Assembly (NCBI GenBank): GCA_045594025.1
Contig: JAZNXS010000033.1
Span: forward strand, 62,001-126,000
Origin: Scatosoma sp045594025
GTDB taxonomy: Bacteria > Bacillota > Clostridia > Christensenellales > Borkfalkiaceae
Direction: 5' to 3'
DNA length: 64,000 nt
Shown here piece by piece: positions 43,599 to 52,577 of the stretch. Position 1 is the first letter of the stretch. Every line of letters begins with the position of its first letter. Under the pieces are notes generated by a model. It had not been told where the DNA came from. It saw only the letters and a program-made list of their open reading frames with translations, and made no database searches. Both the position numbers and the translations under genes were made by a program.

Positions 43599-46500
43599 TT
43601 ATTCCGTTCTCAAAGCAACAACGGGATCTTTCTTCGCCGCTGCATTGGCAGGGATCAAACCACTAATAAGCGTCAGCGTGATACTGATGACAACCATGAT
43701 GATTGCCGAACTAACGGGAAGATTTGCCAACGTATAAATGCCCGTTAGATAACCCAGTAGTGCATTGATACCGACAGACGCCGCATACGTCACCGCAACG
43801 CCGATCAAACCCGAAGCCAAACCGATAATGAACGTTTCCGCATTGAAAAGGTTTTTGATATCCTTCTTTCTTGCGCCAAGCGAACGCAGTACGCCAATTT
43901 CCTTGACGCGTTCCACAACCGAAACGTAGGTAATAATACCGATCATGACTGAGGATACCACCAGCGAAATCGCCGTGAACGCCACCAAAACGTAGGTGAT
44001 TGCGTCCAGCATCGTTTCTACCATTGTCATCATCATGCCGATGGAGTCGTTGTATTCTACCCGAAGCGCTTCTTGTCCTTGCTTATCGCACTCGTCGTTC
44101 CACGCATCCAAATGGGCTAAGATTTGTTCTTTATCCTCAAAGCTTTCCGCGTAAATCTTGATCGAATTGACTTTATCTTTACCGCCCACCGAACGGAGCG
44201 CCGTATCCCCAACAAGGAAATACGATTTCGACAGCTTTTCCATCAACTGAGTAAGAACGAACGTGGGAATCCCTTCTACATCGTCGGGATTTTGATTTTG
44301 CGATGCCATCGAACCGCCACTCATATAATATTCGTCGAGATTTTCCGCAACGCGGTTAAAGTGCTCGCTGTTCAAAAGCTCCCAAAACTCCATCGCTTTC
44401 TCTTCGAAAAGCTCTTTATTTTCCTTCACTTCTTCCGATTGCAATAATGCCATCAAGGCGTAAAATTCCTGCACCTTTGCCGATTGTTCTTTCAAGGATT
44501 TCACGATATCCGATTGCATATTCACTGCGAGGTATTCGTTGCAAAGCTGTTCAGTGAGGTATAATCCGTTTCCAAGACAACCGTTGCTAAGCCCCTCTTT
44601 CAAACGCAACACACCCGTGATCGTTACTTCCACGCCCGTGCCTTCGCCTAAATCGAACTCATTTGTTGCGCGTCTGCCGTTGTACTTATACATATACCCT
44701 TCGGGCGCGCCCTCTTTCGTATATACGGCGTTATTGTAATTCAGCATGAATTTTTTGCCGATGATACCGTTTTCACCAAGGAGTGGCAACAGCAAATCTT
44801 CCATCGTATCAGGATCCTGCCCCTCTGTGGGGAAGAGGCTCATAAACTGTTCCTCTCCGATAAAACCAAGCTGCGCCAACGTGAGATCGATGATGTCGTT
44901 ATTTTGACCGATAACCAGCACCGCTTCGTTGGGACTGGTGGGGAATTGACCGAGCCCGTTGACCAATTCGTACTGCGATTTCACGTACGCACCAAAGTCC
45001 TCGCTATGCACGTCCGTCGTACCGGGCATCTTGCCGTAGATGCTACCCAGGTAATCAACGAGTGGTGCCATCGACGCATATTTTTCTTCCTGTTGGGTGA
45101 GTTTGAAGGTGTAATATTCTTTCAACTCGGAAAGGGACATGACCGCCATTTCCGTACCGCCTGTCGTTTCGTTTTCAACCTCAACCTCCGTATACAGCAC
45201 GTTGTTTAACGTCATACCCGTACTGTAAACGATTGCCGAATAATACTCGGACGCTTGTTCCACGTAACGAAGATATTCATCGGAGAGATTGTTGGTTACC
45301 GTCATACCTTGCGCGATATTCGTAAGGAAGGAATTGACGTATACGTTATCGCCGATCTTATCCAGCTCCGGCATGTCGCCGGCCTGACTCATACCCGCCA
45401 TGATCGCCGTCATATCCAACGTTGTTTCGTTGATTTCCAACGGCGCGGAGGAAAGCATATCTTCCTGCGTTTTTAAAATGTAACCGTTAAAACCGTTGGA
45501 AAGCGCAAGCACCAGACATACGCTGATGATACCGATACTTCCGGCGAAGCTCGTCACCGCCGTTCTACCCTTTTTCATCGCAAGATTTCTCGCGCTGAGC
45601 GCAAGGGAGGTTTTGAAGGACATGGAAGAACGTTCCTTTGCCTGCTTCGCTTTATGCTTTTTCTTCTTTTTCTTGGTATCCACGCTATCCGAAACACTAA
45701 ACGAAACGGGTTCTTTATCGACGTTCTTTACCTGCACAACGCATTCCGCGCCGTACTTCCCCGATTCGCCTTTCAGCGTTGCATTGCCTTCGCCAACCAA
45801 CGTGACCGTTCCGTCCGCCGCCGTTGCAACGTTTTCGTCGGAGGACGTCCAAGTGCTCTCCGCCAAGCTTTCCAGCATTTCTTTTTTTGCTTGCTTTTTC
45901 GCTTTTTCCTCTGGCGTTTCTCCATAATAGGGATTGCTGTCCGATACCACAAGTCCATCTTGCAATCTTACGATTCTCGTCGAATACTCCTCCGCGAGTT
46001 CGGGATTGTGCGTAACCATGATAACCAAACGCTCGCCTGCGATTTCGCGGATCAAATCCATGATCTGGACGCTAGTTACCGTGTCCAAAGCGCCCGTCGG
46101 TTCGTCCGCCAGCAAAATTTCGGGATTATTGACAAGCGCTCTTGCAATCGCTACACGTTGCATTTGACCGCCAGAAAGCTGGTTGGGCTTTTTCCGCATT
46201 TCCTTTTCCAGCCCTACTTTCTTTAACGCTTCCACTGCGCGGAGGCGTCTTTCTTGCTTGGAAACACCCGCAATCGTCAACGCAATCTCCACGTTCCCAA
46301 GAACCGTTTGGTGCGGAATTAAATTATACGATTGAAACACGAAACCGATTCTGTGATTGCGGTATACGTCCCAATCGCGATCCTTGTAATCCTTGGTCGA
46401 CTTTCCACAGATAATCAAATCACCCGAGGTGTAATGATCCAAACCGCCGATGATATTGAGCAGCGTCGTTTTACCGCAACCCGAAGGACCGAGAATGGAA

Positions 46501-46601
46501 ACAAACTCGTTTTCGCGGAAGCGCAAATCCACTCCCTTGAGTGCCTGCACTTTTAAATCCGCGGTCTTATAATCCTTTTTAATATTCTTTAACTGCAACA
46601 T
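43599..46601 (-). CDS. ABC transporter ATPase-permease fusion (MacB/FtsX type) with Ig-like linker fragment
   Basis: 1000 residues. The ATPase (1-220) has GPSGCGKTT (38-46), QLSGGQMQRVA (141-151) and LLADEPTGALD (163-173), as in the MacB/LolD group. A Lys-rich linker of about 100 residues follows; within it residues 251-293 (WTSSDENVATAADGTVTLVG... CVVQVKN) look like one bacterial Ig-like (BIG2) domain in the cytosol. A first transmembrane helix (about 345-370), a large extracellular domain (about 380-850) and three helices in the FtsX pattern (about 870-985) follow. Such proteins are mechanotransmitters or peptide exporters. It lies 82 bases after a MarR gene, which may control it. Confidence 0.92.
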   Translation of the reverse strand: MLQLKNIKKDYKTADLKVQALKGVDLRFRENEFVSILGPSGCGKTTLLNIIGGLDHYTSGDLIICGKSTKDYKDRDWDVYRNHRIGFVFQSYNLIPHQTVLGNVEIALTIAGVSKQERRLRAVEALKKVGLEKEMRKKPNQLSGGQMQRVAIARALVNNPEILLADEPTGALDTVTSVQIMDLIREIAGERLVIMVTHNPELAEEYSTRIVRLQDGLVVSDSNPYYGETPEEKAKKQAKKEMLESLAESTWTSSDENVATAADGTVTLVGEGNATLKGESGKYGAECVVQVKNVDKEPVSFSVSDSVDTKKKKKKHKAKQAKERSSMSFKTSLALSARNLAMKKGRTAVTSFAGSIGIISVCLVLALSNGFNGYILKTQEDMLSSAPLEINETTLDMTAIMAGMSQAGDMPELDKIGDNVYVNSFLTNIAQGMTVTNNLSDEYLRYVEQASEYYSAIVYSTGMTLNNVLYTEVEVENETTGGTEMAVMSLSELKEYYTFKLTQQEEKYASMAPLVDYLGSIYGKMPGTTDVHSEDFGAYVKSQYELVNGLGQFPTSPNEAVLVIGQNNDIIDLTLAQLGFIGEEQFMSLFPTEGQDPDTMEDLLLPLLGENGIIGKKFMLNYNNAVYTKEGAPEGYMYKYNGRRATNEFDLGEGTGVEVTITGVLRLKEGLSNGCLGNGLYLTEQLCNEYLAVNMQSDIVKSLKEQSAKVQEFYALMALLQSEEVKENKELFEEKAMEFWELLNSEHFNRVAENLDEYYMSGGSMASQNQNPDDVEGIPTFVLTQLMEKLSKSYFLVGDTALRSVGGKDKVNSIKIYAESFEDKEQILAHLDAWNDECDKQGQEALRVEYNDSIGMMMTMVETMLDAITYVLVAFTAISLVVSSVMIGIITYVSVVERVKEIGVLRSLGARKKDIKNLFNAETFIIGLASGLIGVAVTYAASVGINALLGYLTGIYTLANLPVSSAIIMVVISITLTLISGLIPANAAAKKDPVVALRTE

Positions 46602-46683
46602 CTTTTATCGTCCTCTTTATCCGTTCAACACGGACATGCTACCTCATATTCTCTATTATGTCACCTTTTTTACCAAAATACTA

Positions 46684-47199
46684 TCATTCCTTATCGTCAA
46701 TCGAATGTTCTTTGGCAAAACACGCTTTTTCTTTCTCCACAAACGTGACGAAAGATTCTACCAAGCCACACATGGTATCAAATTTTTCCGCGCCGAACTT
46801 TTCTACAATATTACCGATAAAGTCCACGTAAATCTTCATATCCTCGCTGTATGCGGCAATTGCCTCCTCCGAAACCTCGATATAGGCGATTTTGCGGTCA
46901 AATAAATCGGGGACGCGACGCACAAGTCCCTCTTCCTCCAAACGGTTTACGATTTGGGAAATTGCCGATCTCGTTACGCCCAATAATTTCGCAAGTTGCG
47001 TAGAAATCAAACGCTTACCTGCAAACTTAGCCGCGTATACCTCGCCAATTAAACGGATTTCCGTATCGTTAAACTTCGTTTTTTTGTCGGTTACCGTTAA
47101 GTTTTCCACTCTCTTAACTAAATTGAACACGTCGTGAAGATAGCGTTCGTTTCCAGTTGCTTTCAATTCCGTTTTCACGTCTTTTGCTCTGCTTGCCAT
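46684..47199 (-). CDS. MarR-family transcriptional regulator
   Basis: 171 residues from the ATG at 47199, preceded by GGGAGGAG. The winged helix lies at about 65-120: LISTQLAKLLGVTRSAISQIVNRLEEEGLVRRV spans the recognition helix and is followed by the DRK wing of MarR proteins (DLFDRKIAYIEV). The ends are helical for dimerisation. It precedes the ABC fusion gene in the same direction, a common arrangement for an efflux or export pump and its regulator. An imperfect dyad after its promoter may be its site. Confidence 0.9.
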   Translation of the reverse strand: MASRAKDVKTELKATGNERYLHDVFNLVKRVENLTVTDKKTKFNDTEIRLIGEVYAAKFAGKRLISTQLAKLLGVTRSAISQIVNRLEEEGLVRRVPDLFDRKIAYIEVSEEAIAAYSEDMKIYVDFIGNIVEKFGAEKFDTMCGLVESFVTFVEKEKACFAKEHSIDDKE

Positions 47200-47221
47200 G
47201 TCTGCTCCTCCCATTTCACCT

Positions 47222-47281
47222 TTGTTGACTTTTCATTTACTTAACAATATTTATTATAATATTCAAATGCTGAACTGTCAA
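47222..47281 (-). promoter_or_regulatory. marR-type promoter with downstream dyad
   Basis: TTGACA (47276-47281, minus strand), 17 bases, TATAAT (47253-47258). The initially transcribed region contains TTGTTAA (47247-47241) and TCAACAA (47228-47222), an imperfect inverted repeat with 12 bases between, as expected for a MarR or Rex-like operator. Confidence 0.65.
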
Positions 47282-47429
47282 TAAACAATAAAGGCGTTTT
47301 GATCATTTTCACACAATTTTCGTCTAAGGCTTTACAATGATTTATATTTTAATGCAATAATGTGATAACTGAAATGCAATTTTGTGAAAACGGGATAAAT
47401 TTTTCCTTGGAATTTTTCCCCAAAAAGGC

Positions 47430-47458
47430 TTGTCAAACCAACGGAAACATGCTACAAT
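47430..47458 (+). promoter_or_regulatory. Promoter of first M18 aminopeptidase gene
   Basis: TTGTCA, 17 bases (AACCAACGGAAACATGC), TACAAT, ending about 56 bases before the ATG at 47514. Positions accurate to a few bases. Confidence 0.7.
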
Positions 47459-47513
47459 ATTGCAAATGAACGGTAACCAAGCTTTTTCTGTTACCAAAGG
47501 TAAAGGAATCACT

Positions 47514-48788
47514 ATGGAAAAATTGATTGACTTTCTAAAAAACTCCCACACGTCTTATCATGCGGTGGAAAATGCAACAGCGCTTTTGGATAACCAAGGC
47601 TTTTGCCGCCTTTTGGAACGGCATGACTGGTCGATTTCCGAAGGCGGGAAATATTACGTTGTACGCGGCGGCGCTTTGATCGCCTTTACCGTCGGTTCGC
47701 TGAATGATTTTTCTTATAAAATCGTTGCTTCGCACACCGATTCCCCCGCTTTAAAGCTGAAAGAAAATCCCTTGGTAAAATCCGGGCTTTATGCCAAGCT
47801 GAACGTGGAAACGTACGGTGGCGGTATTTGGCACACCTTCTTTGACAGACCTTTGAAAATCGCAGGAAGAATCGTTCGCAGAGAAAACGGCTGTCTTCGC
47901 ACGGAAACGGTAGTTTCCCCTTTCACTGTGACAATCCCTTCCGTTGCCATTCATCAAAGCCGCGACGTAAACAGCAATTTCTCGGTGGATTTGCAAACCG
48001 ATCTTTTACCCTTGCTTTCCTTTGCGGACGGCATCGATAATTCGGCGGCGCTGATTGAACAAATCGCAGGCGATAACGTACTTTCCTATGACTTATTCCT
48101 GGTCAATGCAGACATGCCCTATTCGTTTGGGCTTAACGATGAGTTTTTGGCTGCGCCGAGAATCGACAATTTGACCAGTGTTTACGCCTCGTTAGAAGCA
48201 CTCAGCTTCGATGAAGAACACAGCGGTATTTGCGTAGCCGCCCTCTTTGATAACGAAGAAGTGGGTAGCGGTACAAACGAAGGCGCGGCAGGCGATCTTT
48301 TGGAAAACGTACTCCGTCGTATTGCGTACGCGCTCCGTTTCGACGATAACGAATATTATAAGGCGTTGGCAAACTCTTTCTTGCTCTCGTTGGACAATGC
48401 GCACGCCGTGCATCCTAACCATCCTGAAAAAGCAGATCCTACCAATAAAACTGCATTGGGCGGCGGTATCGTCATCAAAAACCACTCGAACAAGGCGTAT
48501 ATCACGGATGCTGTATCCTCTGCCGTGTTACAAACGGTATTTGACAACGCGAACGTAAAACATCAAAAATTTTACAACCACTCTAACGCGAGAAGCGGCA
48601 GTACGCTTGGCGCGGCGGCGATCCGCAATACGGGTATGCTCGGCGCAGACGCAGGACTTGCGCAGCTTGCCATGCACTCCTCTTGCGAATGCTTTGCAAA
48701 GGCCGACTATGACGAACTGGTAAAAGGCTTACTTGCCCTTTATTCTTCCTCCATTGTTCGTTCGGACGAGGATATTCAAGTCTTATAA
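47514..48788 (+). CDS. apeB: M18-family aminopeptidase (aspartyl aminopeptidase, PepB/ApeB-like)
   Basis: 424 residues from the ATG at 47514 (AAAGG upstream). SHTDSPALKLKENP near residues 81-94 holds the first His-Asp of the di-metal site; AALFDNEEVGSG near 242-253 the catalytic Glu pair; DNAHAVHPNHPEK the DxxHAxHPN motif of M18 enzymes. M18 peptidases form dodecamers that remove N-terminal acidic or neutral residues from peptides. Convergent with a second M18 gene, sharing one terminator. Longer frames to 47430 start within or before the promoter. Confidence 0.93.
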   Translation: MEKLIDFLKNSHTSYHAVENATALLDNQGFCRLLERHDWSISEGGKYYVVRGGALIAFTVGSLNDFSYKIVASHTDSPALKLKENPLVKSGLYAKLNVETYGGGIWHTFFDRPLKIAGRIVRRENGCLRTETVVSPFTVTIPSVAIHQSRDVNSNFSVDLQTDLLPLLSFADGIDNSAALIEQIAGDNVLSYDLFLVNADMPYSFGLNDEFLAAPRIDNLTSVYASLEALSFDEEHSGICVAALFDNEEVGSGTNEGAAGDLLENVLRRIAYALRFDDNEYYKALANSFLLSLDNAHAVHPNHPEKADPTNKTALGGGIVIKNHSNKAYITDAVSSAVLQTVFDNANVKHQKFYNHSNARSGSTLGAAAIRNTGMLGADAGLAQLAMHSSCECFAKADYDELVKGLLALYSSSIVRSDEDIQVL

Positions 48789-48805
48789 GTTGATAATTCC
48801 ACATG

Positions 48806-48839
48806 AAAAAAGCTGTTGCGATTGCAACAGCTTTTTTAT
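48806..48839. terminator. Bidirectional terminator between two M18 genes
   Basis: AAAAAAGCTGTTGC (48806-48819), loop GATT, GCAACAGCTTTTTT (48824-48837). Confidence 0.92.
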
Positions 48840-48870
48840 TTCAACCCATACATGGGTGCTTTATTTTTTC

Positions 48871-50247
48871 TTATTTGATGAATGCGCGGAATGCGAGGTA
48901 GGTTTCGTATACGTCCGCTTTGGAAACGACTTCATAAGGCGCGTGCATTGCGATAACCGCTACACCGATGTCGATCGTGTCGATATTCATATTCGCGATG
49001 TACTTCGCAACGGTACCGCCGCCGCCTACGTCTACTCTGCCAAGCTCGCCCGTCTGCCAGATAACGCCGTTTTCATCGAAAAGGTTACGAAGGTAGCCGA
49101 TGTATTCCGCATTTGCATCGGAAGAACCACTCTTACCTCTCGCGCCCGTGAACTTCGTTACGCCTGCGCCATGGGAGAGGTAGGTTGCGTTATTCTTTTC
49201 CAATACTTCGGGGAAGTTGGGATCGTACCCTGCATTAACGTCTGCGGAAAGGCATTTCGAATTTGCACGAACCGCCGCCGAGGAAGCGCCTGCGGAAGCC
49301 GCGATTTCGTTGATGAGGTCGGTGAAAATCGCGCACTGCATACCCGTTGTGCCCTCGCTGCCGATTTCTTCCTTATCTGCAAGCACTACCATAACGGTGT
49401 GTTCATCGGACGCTTCGTCGAAAAGCGCCGTGTATGCAGGATAGGAGCAAACTCTGTCATCGTGGCCGTAAGCACCGATCAAAGCGCGGTCGAAACCGAT
49501 ATCCTTTGCTTTATATGCAGGCACCAAGGACAGCTCTGCGGAGAGGAAATCTGCTTCTTCCATACCATACTTTTCATTGAGGATTTTAAGTACGTTTTCC
49601 TTGACCGTCTTATCTTTGTCGTTTTCAGCCGCTGTGTACGGAATGTTGCCGAACCAGATATTCAAGCCTTCCCCTTCAATGGCTTCACCGAGAGGTTTTG
49701 CATTCTGCTTTGCAGCAAGGTGGGGAAGCAAATCGCTAATGTAGAATACGGGATCGTTATCGTCCTCGCCGATGCGAACTTCCAGCTTCGTGCCGTTTTT
49801 CAGCATCACTGCGCCGTGGAGCGCAAGAGGAATGGTTGCCCATTGATATTTACGGATACCGCCGTAGTAGTGCGTTTTCGCAAACGCGATGCCTTCCGCT
49901 TCGTACAAGGGCACTTGCTTTAAGTCGATACGGGGGCTGTCGATATGGGAAGCGATAATACGGATACCGTCCTTTGCTACGTCCGCTGTACCCATACGGA
50001 TCAAATACAAGTTCTTACCGCGATTGTTGTAGTACACCTTATCCCCTGCCTTCAGTTTCGTACCGAACGTAAAGGGCTTATAGCCAGCTTTTTCCGCCTC
50101 TGCTACTACGAAAGTGCAAACTTCACGTTCCGTCTTCCCTTCGTCAAGGAAGGTTTTATAGCCTTCTGCATAATCGAAAATCTCTTTCATAAGCTTTTCG
50201 TCTGCAATTTCATAAACATTCTTTCTTTTGTATGCAAGTTCACTCAT
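48871..50247 (-). CDS. apeA: M18-family aminopeptidase 1 (ApeA-like)
   Basis: 458 residues. IIASHIDSPRIDLKQ (about 92-106) gives the His-Asp metal ligands, LADKEEIGSEGT (about 290-301) the catalytic Glu pair, and SADVNAGYDPNFPE (about 350-363) replaces the HAxHPN motif with a variant. This is the longer M18 type common in Clostridia, distinct from the paralogue at 47514. It has a strong upstream ribosome site (GGAGATATATT before the ATG). No signal peptide, so cytoplasmic. Two M18 genes facing each other suggests an old duplication with specialisation. Confidence 0.93.
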   Translation of the reverse strand: MSELAYKRKNVYEIADEKLMKEIFDYAEGYKTFLDEGKTEREVCTFVVAEAEKAGYKPFTFGTKLKAGDKVYYNNRGKNLYLIRMGTADVAKDGIRIIASHIDSPRIDLKQVPLYEAEGIAFAKTHYYGGIRKYQWATIPLALHGAVMLKNGTKLEVRIGEDDNDPVFYISDLLPHLAAKQNAKPLGEAIEGEGLNIWFGNIPYTAAENDKDKTVKENVLKILNEKYGMEEADFLSAELSLVPAYKAKDIGFDRALIGAYGHDDRVCSYPAYTALFDEASDEHTVMVVLADKEEIGSEGTTGMQCAIFTDLINEIAASAGASSAAVRANSKCLSADVNAGYDPNFPEVLEKNNATYLSHGAGVTKFTGARGKSGSSDANAEYIGYLRNLFDENGVIWQTGELGRVDVGGGGTVAKYIANMNIDTIDIGVAVIAMHAPYEVVSKADVYETYLAFRAFIK

Positions 50248-50288
50248 GATAATATATCTCCTTTGTTTTTTAGCGAATTGTTAAGAGT

Positions 50289-50559
50289 CAAGGGACGTTG
50301 TCCCTTGCAGTTTCCAAAGGCAGAGCCTTTGGCGGGTTTGGGCAGAGCCCATAAAAGTAGCCCCAGGAAAGCAAAACATAGTTTTGCGTTATAACCGCAA
50401 AGCGGTTTGCACGTTGCTGAGCAACGTTTCAAACGCCAAAGGCGTTAAAGACGCAACCTAATGGTTGCTATTAAGAGTCCGGTTTTGCGCTCTGCGCAAC
50501 GATTGCCATCGAGGCGCAAGGATTTCACCCTTGCAACCCATAAGGGACAATGTCCCTTA
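50289..50559. repeat. Chain of about ten tri-loop palindromes
   Basis: Between 50248 and 50849 there is no gene. From 50289 to 50559 the DNA is an almost unbroken series of perfect palindromes, each with a different stem but a 3-base loop: CAAGGGAC-gtt (50289), CCAAAGGC-aga (50314), TGGGC-aga (50339), GCAAAAC-ata (50371), AACCGC-aaa (50393), ACGTTGC-tga (50411), AACGCC-aaa (50432), GCAACC-taat (50453, loop 4), TTGCGC-tct (50485) and TAAGGGAC-aat (50541). A flanking TTAAGAGTC occurs at about 50281 and 50471. Confidence 0.85.
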
Positions 50560-50575
50560 ACCCTTTACAAGTAAA

Positions 50576-50794
50576 CTCGTCAAAACCGCAAAAACGAAGC
50601 AAGATGCGAGCAATACAAGACGCCGTGAGTATGTCGATGGGAGCGTACTGAGCGTACACGAGCAAGAAAAACGTAGCTTAACGCTGTATTTCGACAAGGT
50701 GTAATACATCTGCTCGTCAAAACCGCAAAAACGAAGCAAGATGCGAGAAATACAAGACGCCGTGAGTATGTCGATGGGAGCGTACTGAGCGTAC
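50576..50794. repeat. 82-bp direct repeat, two copies
   Basis: An 82-base unit starting CTCGTCAAAACCGC and ending TACTGAGCGTAC occurs at 50576-50657 and 50713-50794, with one mismatch (C or A after GATGCGAG). The period is 137 bases. No ORF with a ribosome site covers it. The unit itself contains GCGTAC-tga-GCGTAC. Confidence 0.88.
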
Positions 50795-50849
50795 GTAACC
50801 GAGACACACGGAACGGCAACGCTGTATTGCGACGCAGATTCTTCGTTTT

Positions 50850-51776
50850 TTAATGTAAAAATCCTTTAATTATATGCTCCTCCGCCTCTTTCTCCGTCAG
50901 CCCAAGCGTCATCAGCTTGATCAGCTGTTCGCCTGCAATCTTGCCGATTGCCGCTTCGTGAATCAGCTCTGCATCAATATGATTTGCCGAAAGACAAGGC
51001 GCTGCGGTTACCGCCGCATTATCCATGATAATTGCGTCACATTCCGTGTGACCGTGGCAAGGCCCATTGCCGTTCATCGTCGATACGAAATGCTGAACGG
51101 ATTCCCCGGCCGCAACCGATCTCGACATCACGTCTGCGCGACAGCCCTCGCCGTTCATATCGATTACGAAATCCGTGTCCGCAAGCTGCTTACCGTGCGT
51201 GTAAAGCTTTTCCTTTACCACAAAGTTCGCGCCCGACTTCATATCCGCTTTCGTAATACGTTTCGTGGAATCGATGCCCTTGATCTGCGTCGTTTGCATT
51301 TCCATGCTTGCGCCCTCGTCCAAGTGCACCACCGTTTCGGGATTCATCACGTTCTTGCCGTTGCCATCCCCCTCGCCGTAATGCTTTTCCACGTACTTAA
51401 CCTTCGCATTTTTTCCTACGTAGAAAGTATGCACGCCGTCGTGACGGGAAGTCATATCCACGCCGCCACAGTTATGAATCCCACAGCCTGCAACAATAAC
51501 AACGTCCGCGCCTTCACCGATATAAAAATCGTTATATACCATTTCCTGCACGCCAGCCTTACTGATGATTACGGGAATGTGCACGCTTTCATTTTTCGTA
51601 CCCGGCTTGATGAAAATATCAATGCCGTCTTTGCCGTCCGTCTTTGTCACAATGTCAATATTCGCCGTCGTGTTTCTGCCTAAGCTTTCCCCATTACCGC
51701 GGATATTGAACGCACCTTCGGGCGTACCGTGCAGATCGGCAATCTGTAATAACAAATCTTTTTGTATTGAATCCAT
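50850..51776 (-). CDS. sufB: SufB/SufD-family Fe-S cluster scaffold protein (minimal type)
   Basis: 308 residues, shorter than classical SufB (about 470). The right-handed beta-helix core is present (GADVVIVAGCGIHNCGGVDMTSRHDG, FYVGKNAKVKYVEKHYGEGDG, in residues about 88-140), and NHIDAELIHEAAIGKI near the C-terminus is the SufB/D signature. GPCHGHTECDAI near 235 may hold the cluster-ligand Cys. It is preceded by sufC, 16 bases away. No sufD, sufS or sufU is near, so the system looks like the reduced SufBC pair found in many anaerobes. Confidence 0.9.
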   Translation of the reverse strand: MDSIQKDLLLQIADLHGTPEGAFNIRGNGESLGRNTTANIDIVTKTDGKDGIDIFIKPGTKNESVHIPVIISKAGVQEMVYNDFYIGEGADVVIVAGCGIHNCGGVDMTSRHDGVHTFYVGKNAKVKYVEKHYGEGDGNGKNVMNPETVVHLDEGASMEMQTTQIKGIDSTKRITKADMKSGANFVVKEKLYTHGKQLADTDFVIDMNGEGCRADVMSRSVAAGESVQHFVSTMNGNGPCHGHTECDAIIMDNAAVTAAPCLSANHIDAELIHEAAIGKIAGEQLIKLMTLGLTEKEAEEHIIKGFLH

Positions 51777-51792
51777 ACCTGCTACCCCCGTC

Positions 51793-52512
51793 TTATAATT
51801 TATTCGTCAAAACTTTGCAGGAGTCCGCCGCCAAAAGCCTGGGTAAAACCTCGTCCTTCTCGCCCACGTTTTGTACCTGCCCGTTGGCAATAACAACAAT
51901 TTTATCCGCAATATTCAAAATGCGTTCCTGGTGGGAAATAATCAAAATATTTCCCTTCGTCTTTTCGTGCATATTCTCAAACACTTTGATCAGGTTACCA
52001 AAGCTCCAAAGGTCGATACCTGCCTCGGGCTCGTCAAAAATAGAAAGCTGCGTGCTTCTCGCCAAAATCATAGCGATTTCAATACGCTTCAATTCCCCAC
52101 CCGAAAGAGAAGCGTTCACTTCACGGTCGATATAATCCCTCGCACACATGCCTACCTCGGACAAATACGCACAAGCGTCCGATACTTTCAAAGGCTTCCC
52201 TGCTGCAATCGTAATCAAATCACGCACCGTCAAACCTTTAAAACGAACGGGCTGCTGGAAAGCATAGGAAATGCCCTTTTTTGCCCTTTCCGTCACGGAA
52301 AGCTCAGTGATGTCCTCGCCGTTGAAATAAATTCTGCCTTCCGTGGGCGTAATAATCCCTGCGATTACCTTTGCAAGCGTCGACTTACCGCCGCCGTTCG
52401 GCCCCGTGAATGCCACAAAGCGCTCGTCCAACGTTAAGTTGATATCCTTTAATATTTGTTTTTCACCCAGCTCATCGTTGACACGATAGCCGATATTTTT
52501 AAGTTCTAACAT
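51793..52512 (-). CDS. sufC: SufC Fe-S assembly ATPase
   Basis: 239 residues from the ATG at 52512. GPNGGGKSTLAK (about 37-48) is Walker A, SLSGGELKRIEIAM the ABC signature and IFDEPEAGIDLWSF Walker B, in the SufC-specific form (DEPEAGID). The ATPase drives conformational change in the SufB scaffold. GAGGGAAT precedes the ATG. It belongs to an operon CNNM-galE-ygjP-sufC-sufB with gaps of 7 to 65 bases. Confidence 0.93.
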   Translation of the reverse strand: MLELKNIGYRVNDELGEKQILKDINLTLDERFVAFTGPNGGGKSTLAKVIAGIITPTEGRIYFNGEDITELSVTERAKKGISYAFQQPVRFKGLTVRDLITIAAGKPLKVSDACAYLSEVGMCARDYIDREVNASLSGGELKRIEIAMILARSTQLSIFDEPEAGIDLWSFGNLIKVFENMHEKTKGNILIISHQERILNIADKIVVIANGQVQNVGEKDEVLPRLLAADSCKVLTNKL

Positions 52513-52577
52513 ATTCCCTCGTTTGGAATTTTTTTCTTTATGTATTGTACCGCAAATTTGCAATTTCTAAACTGCGT

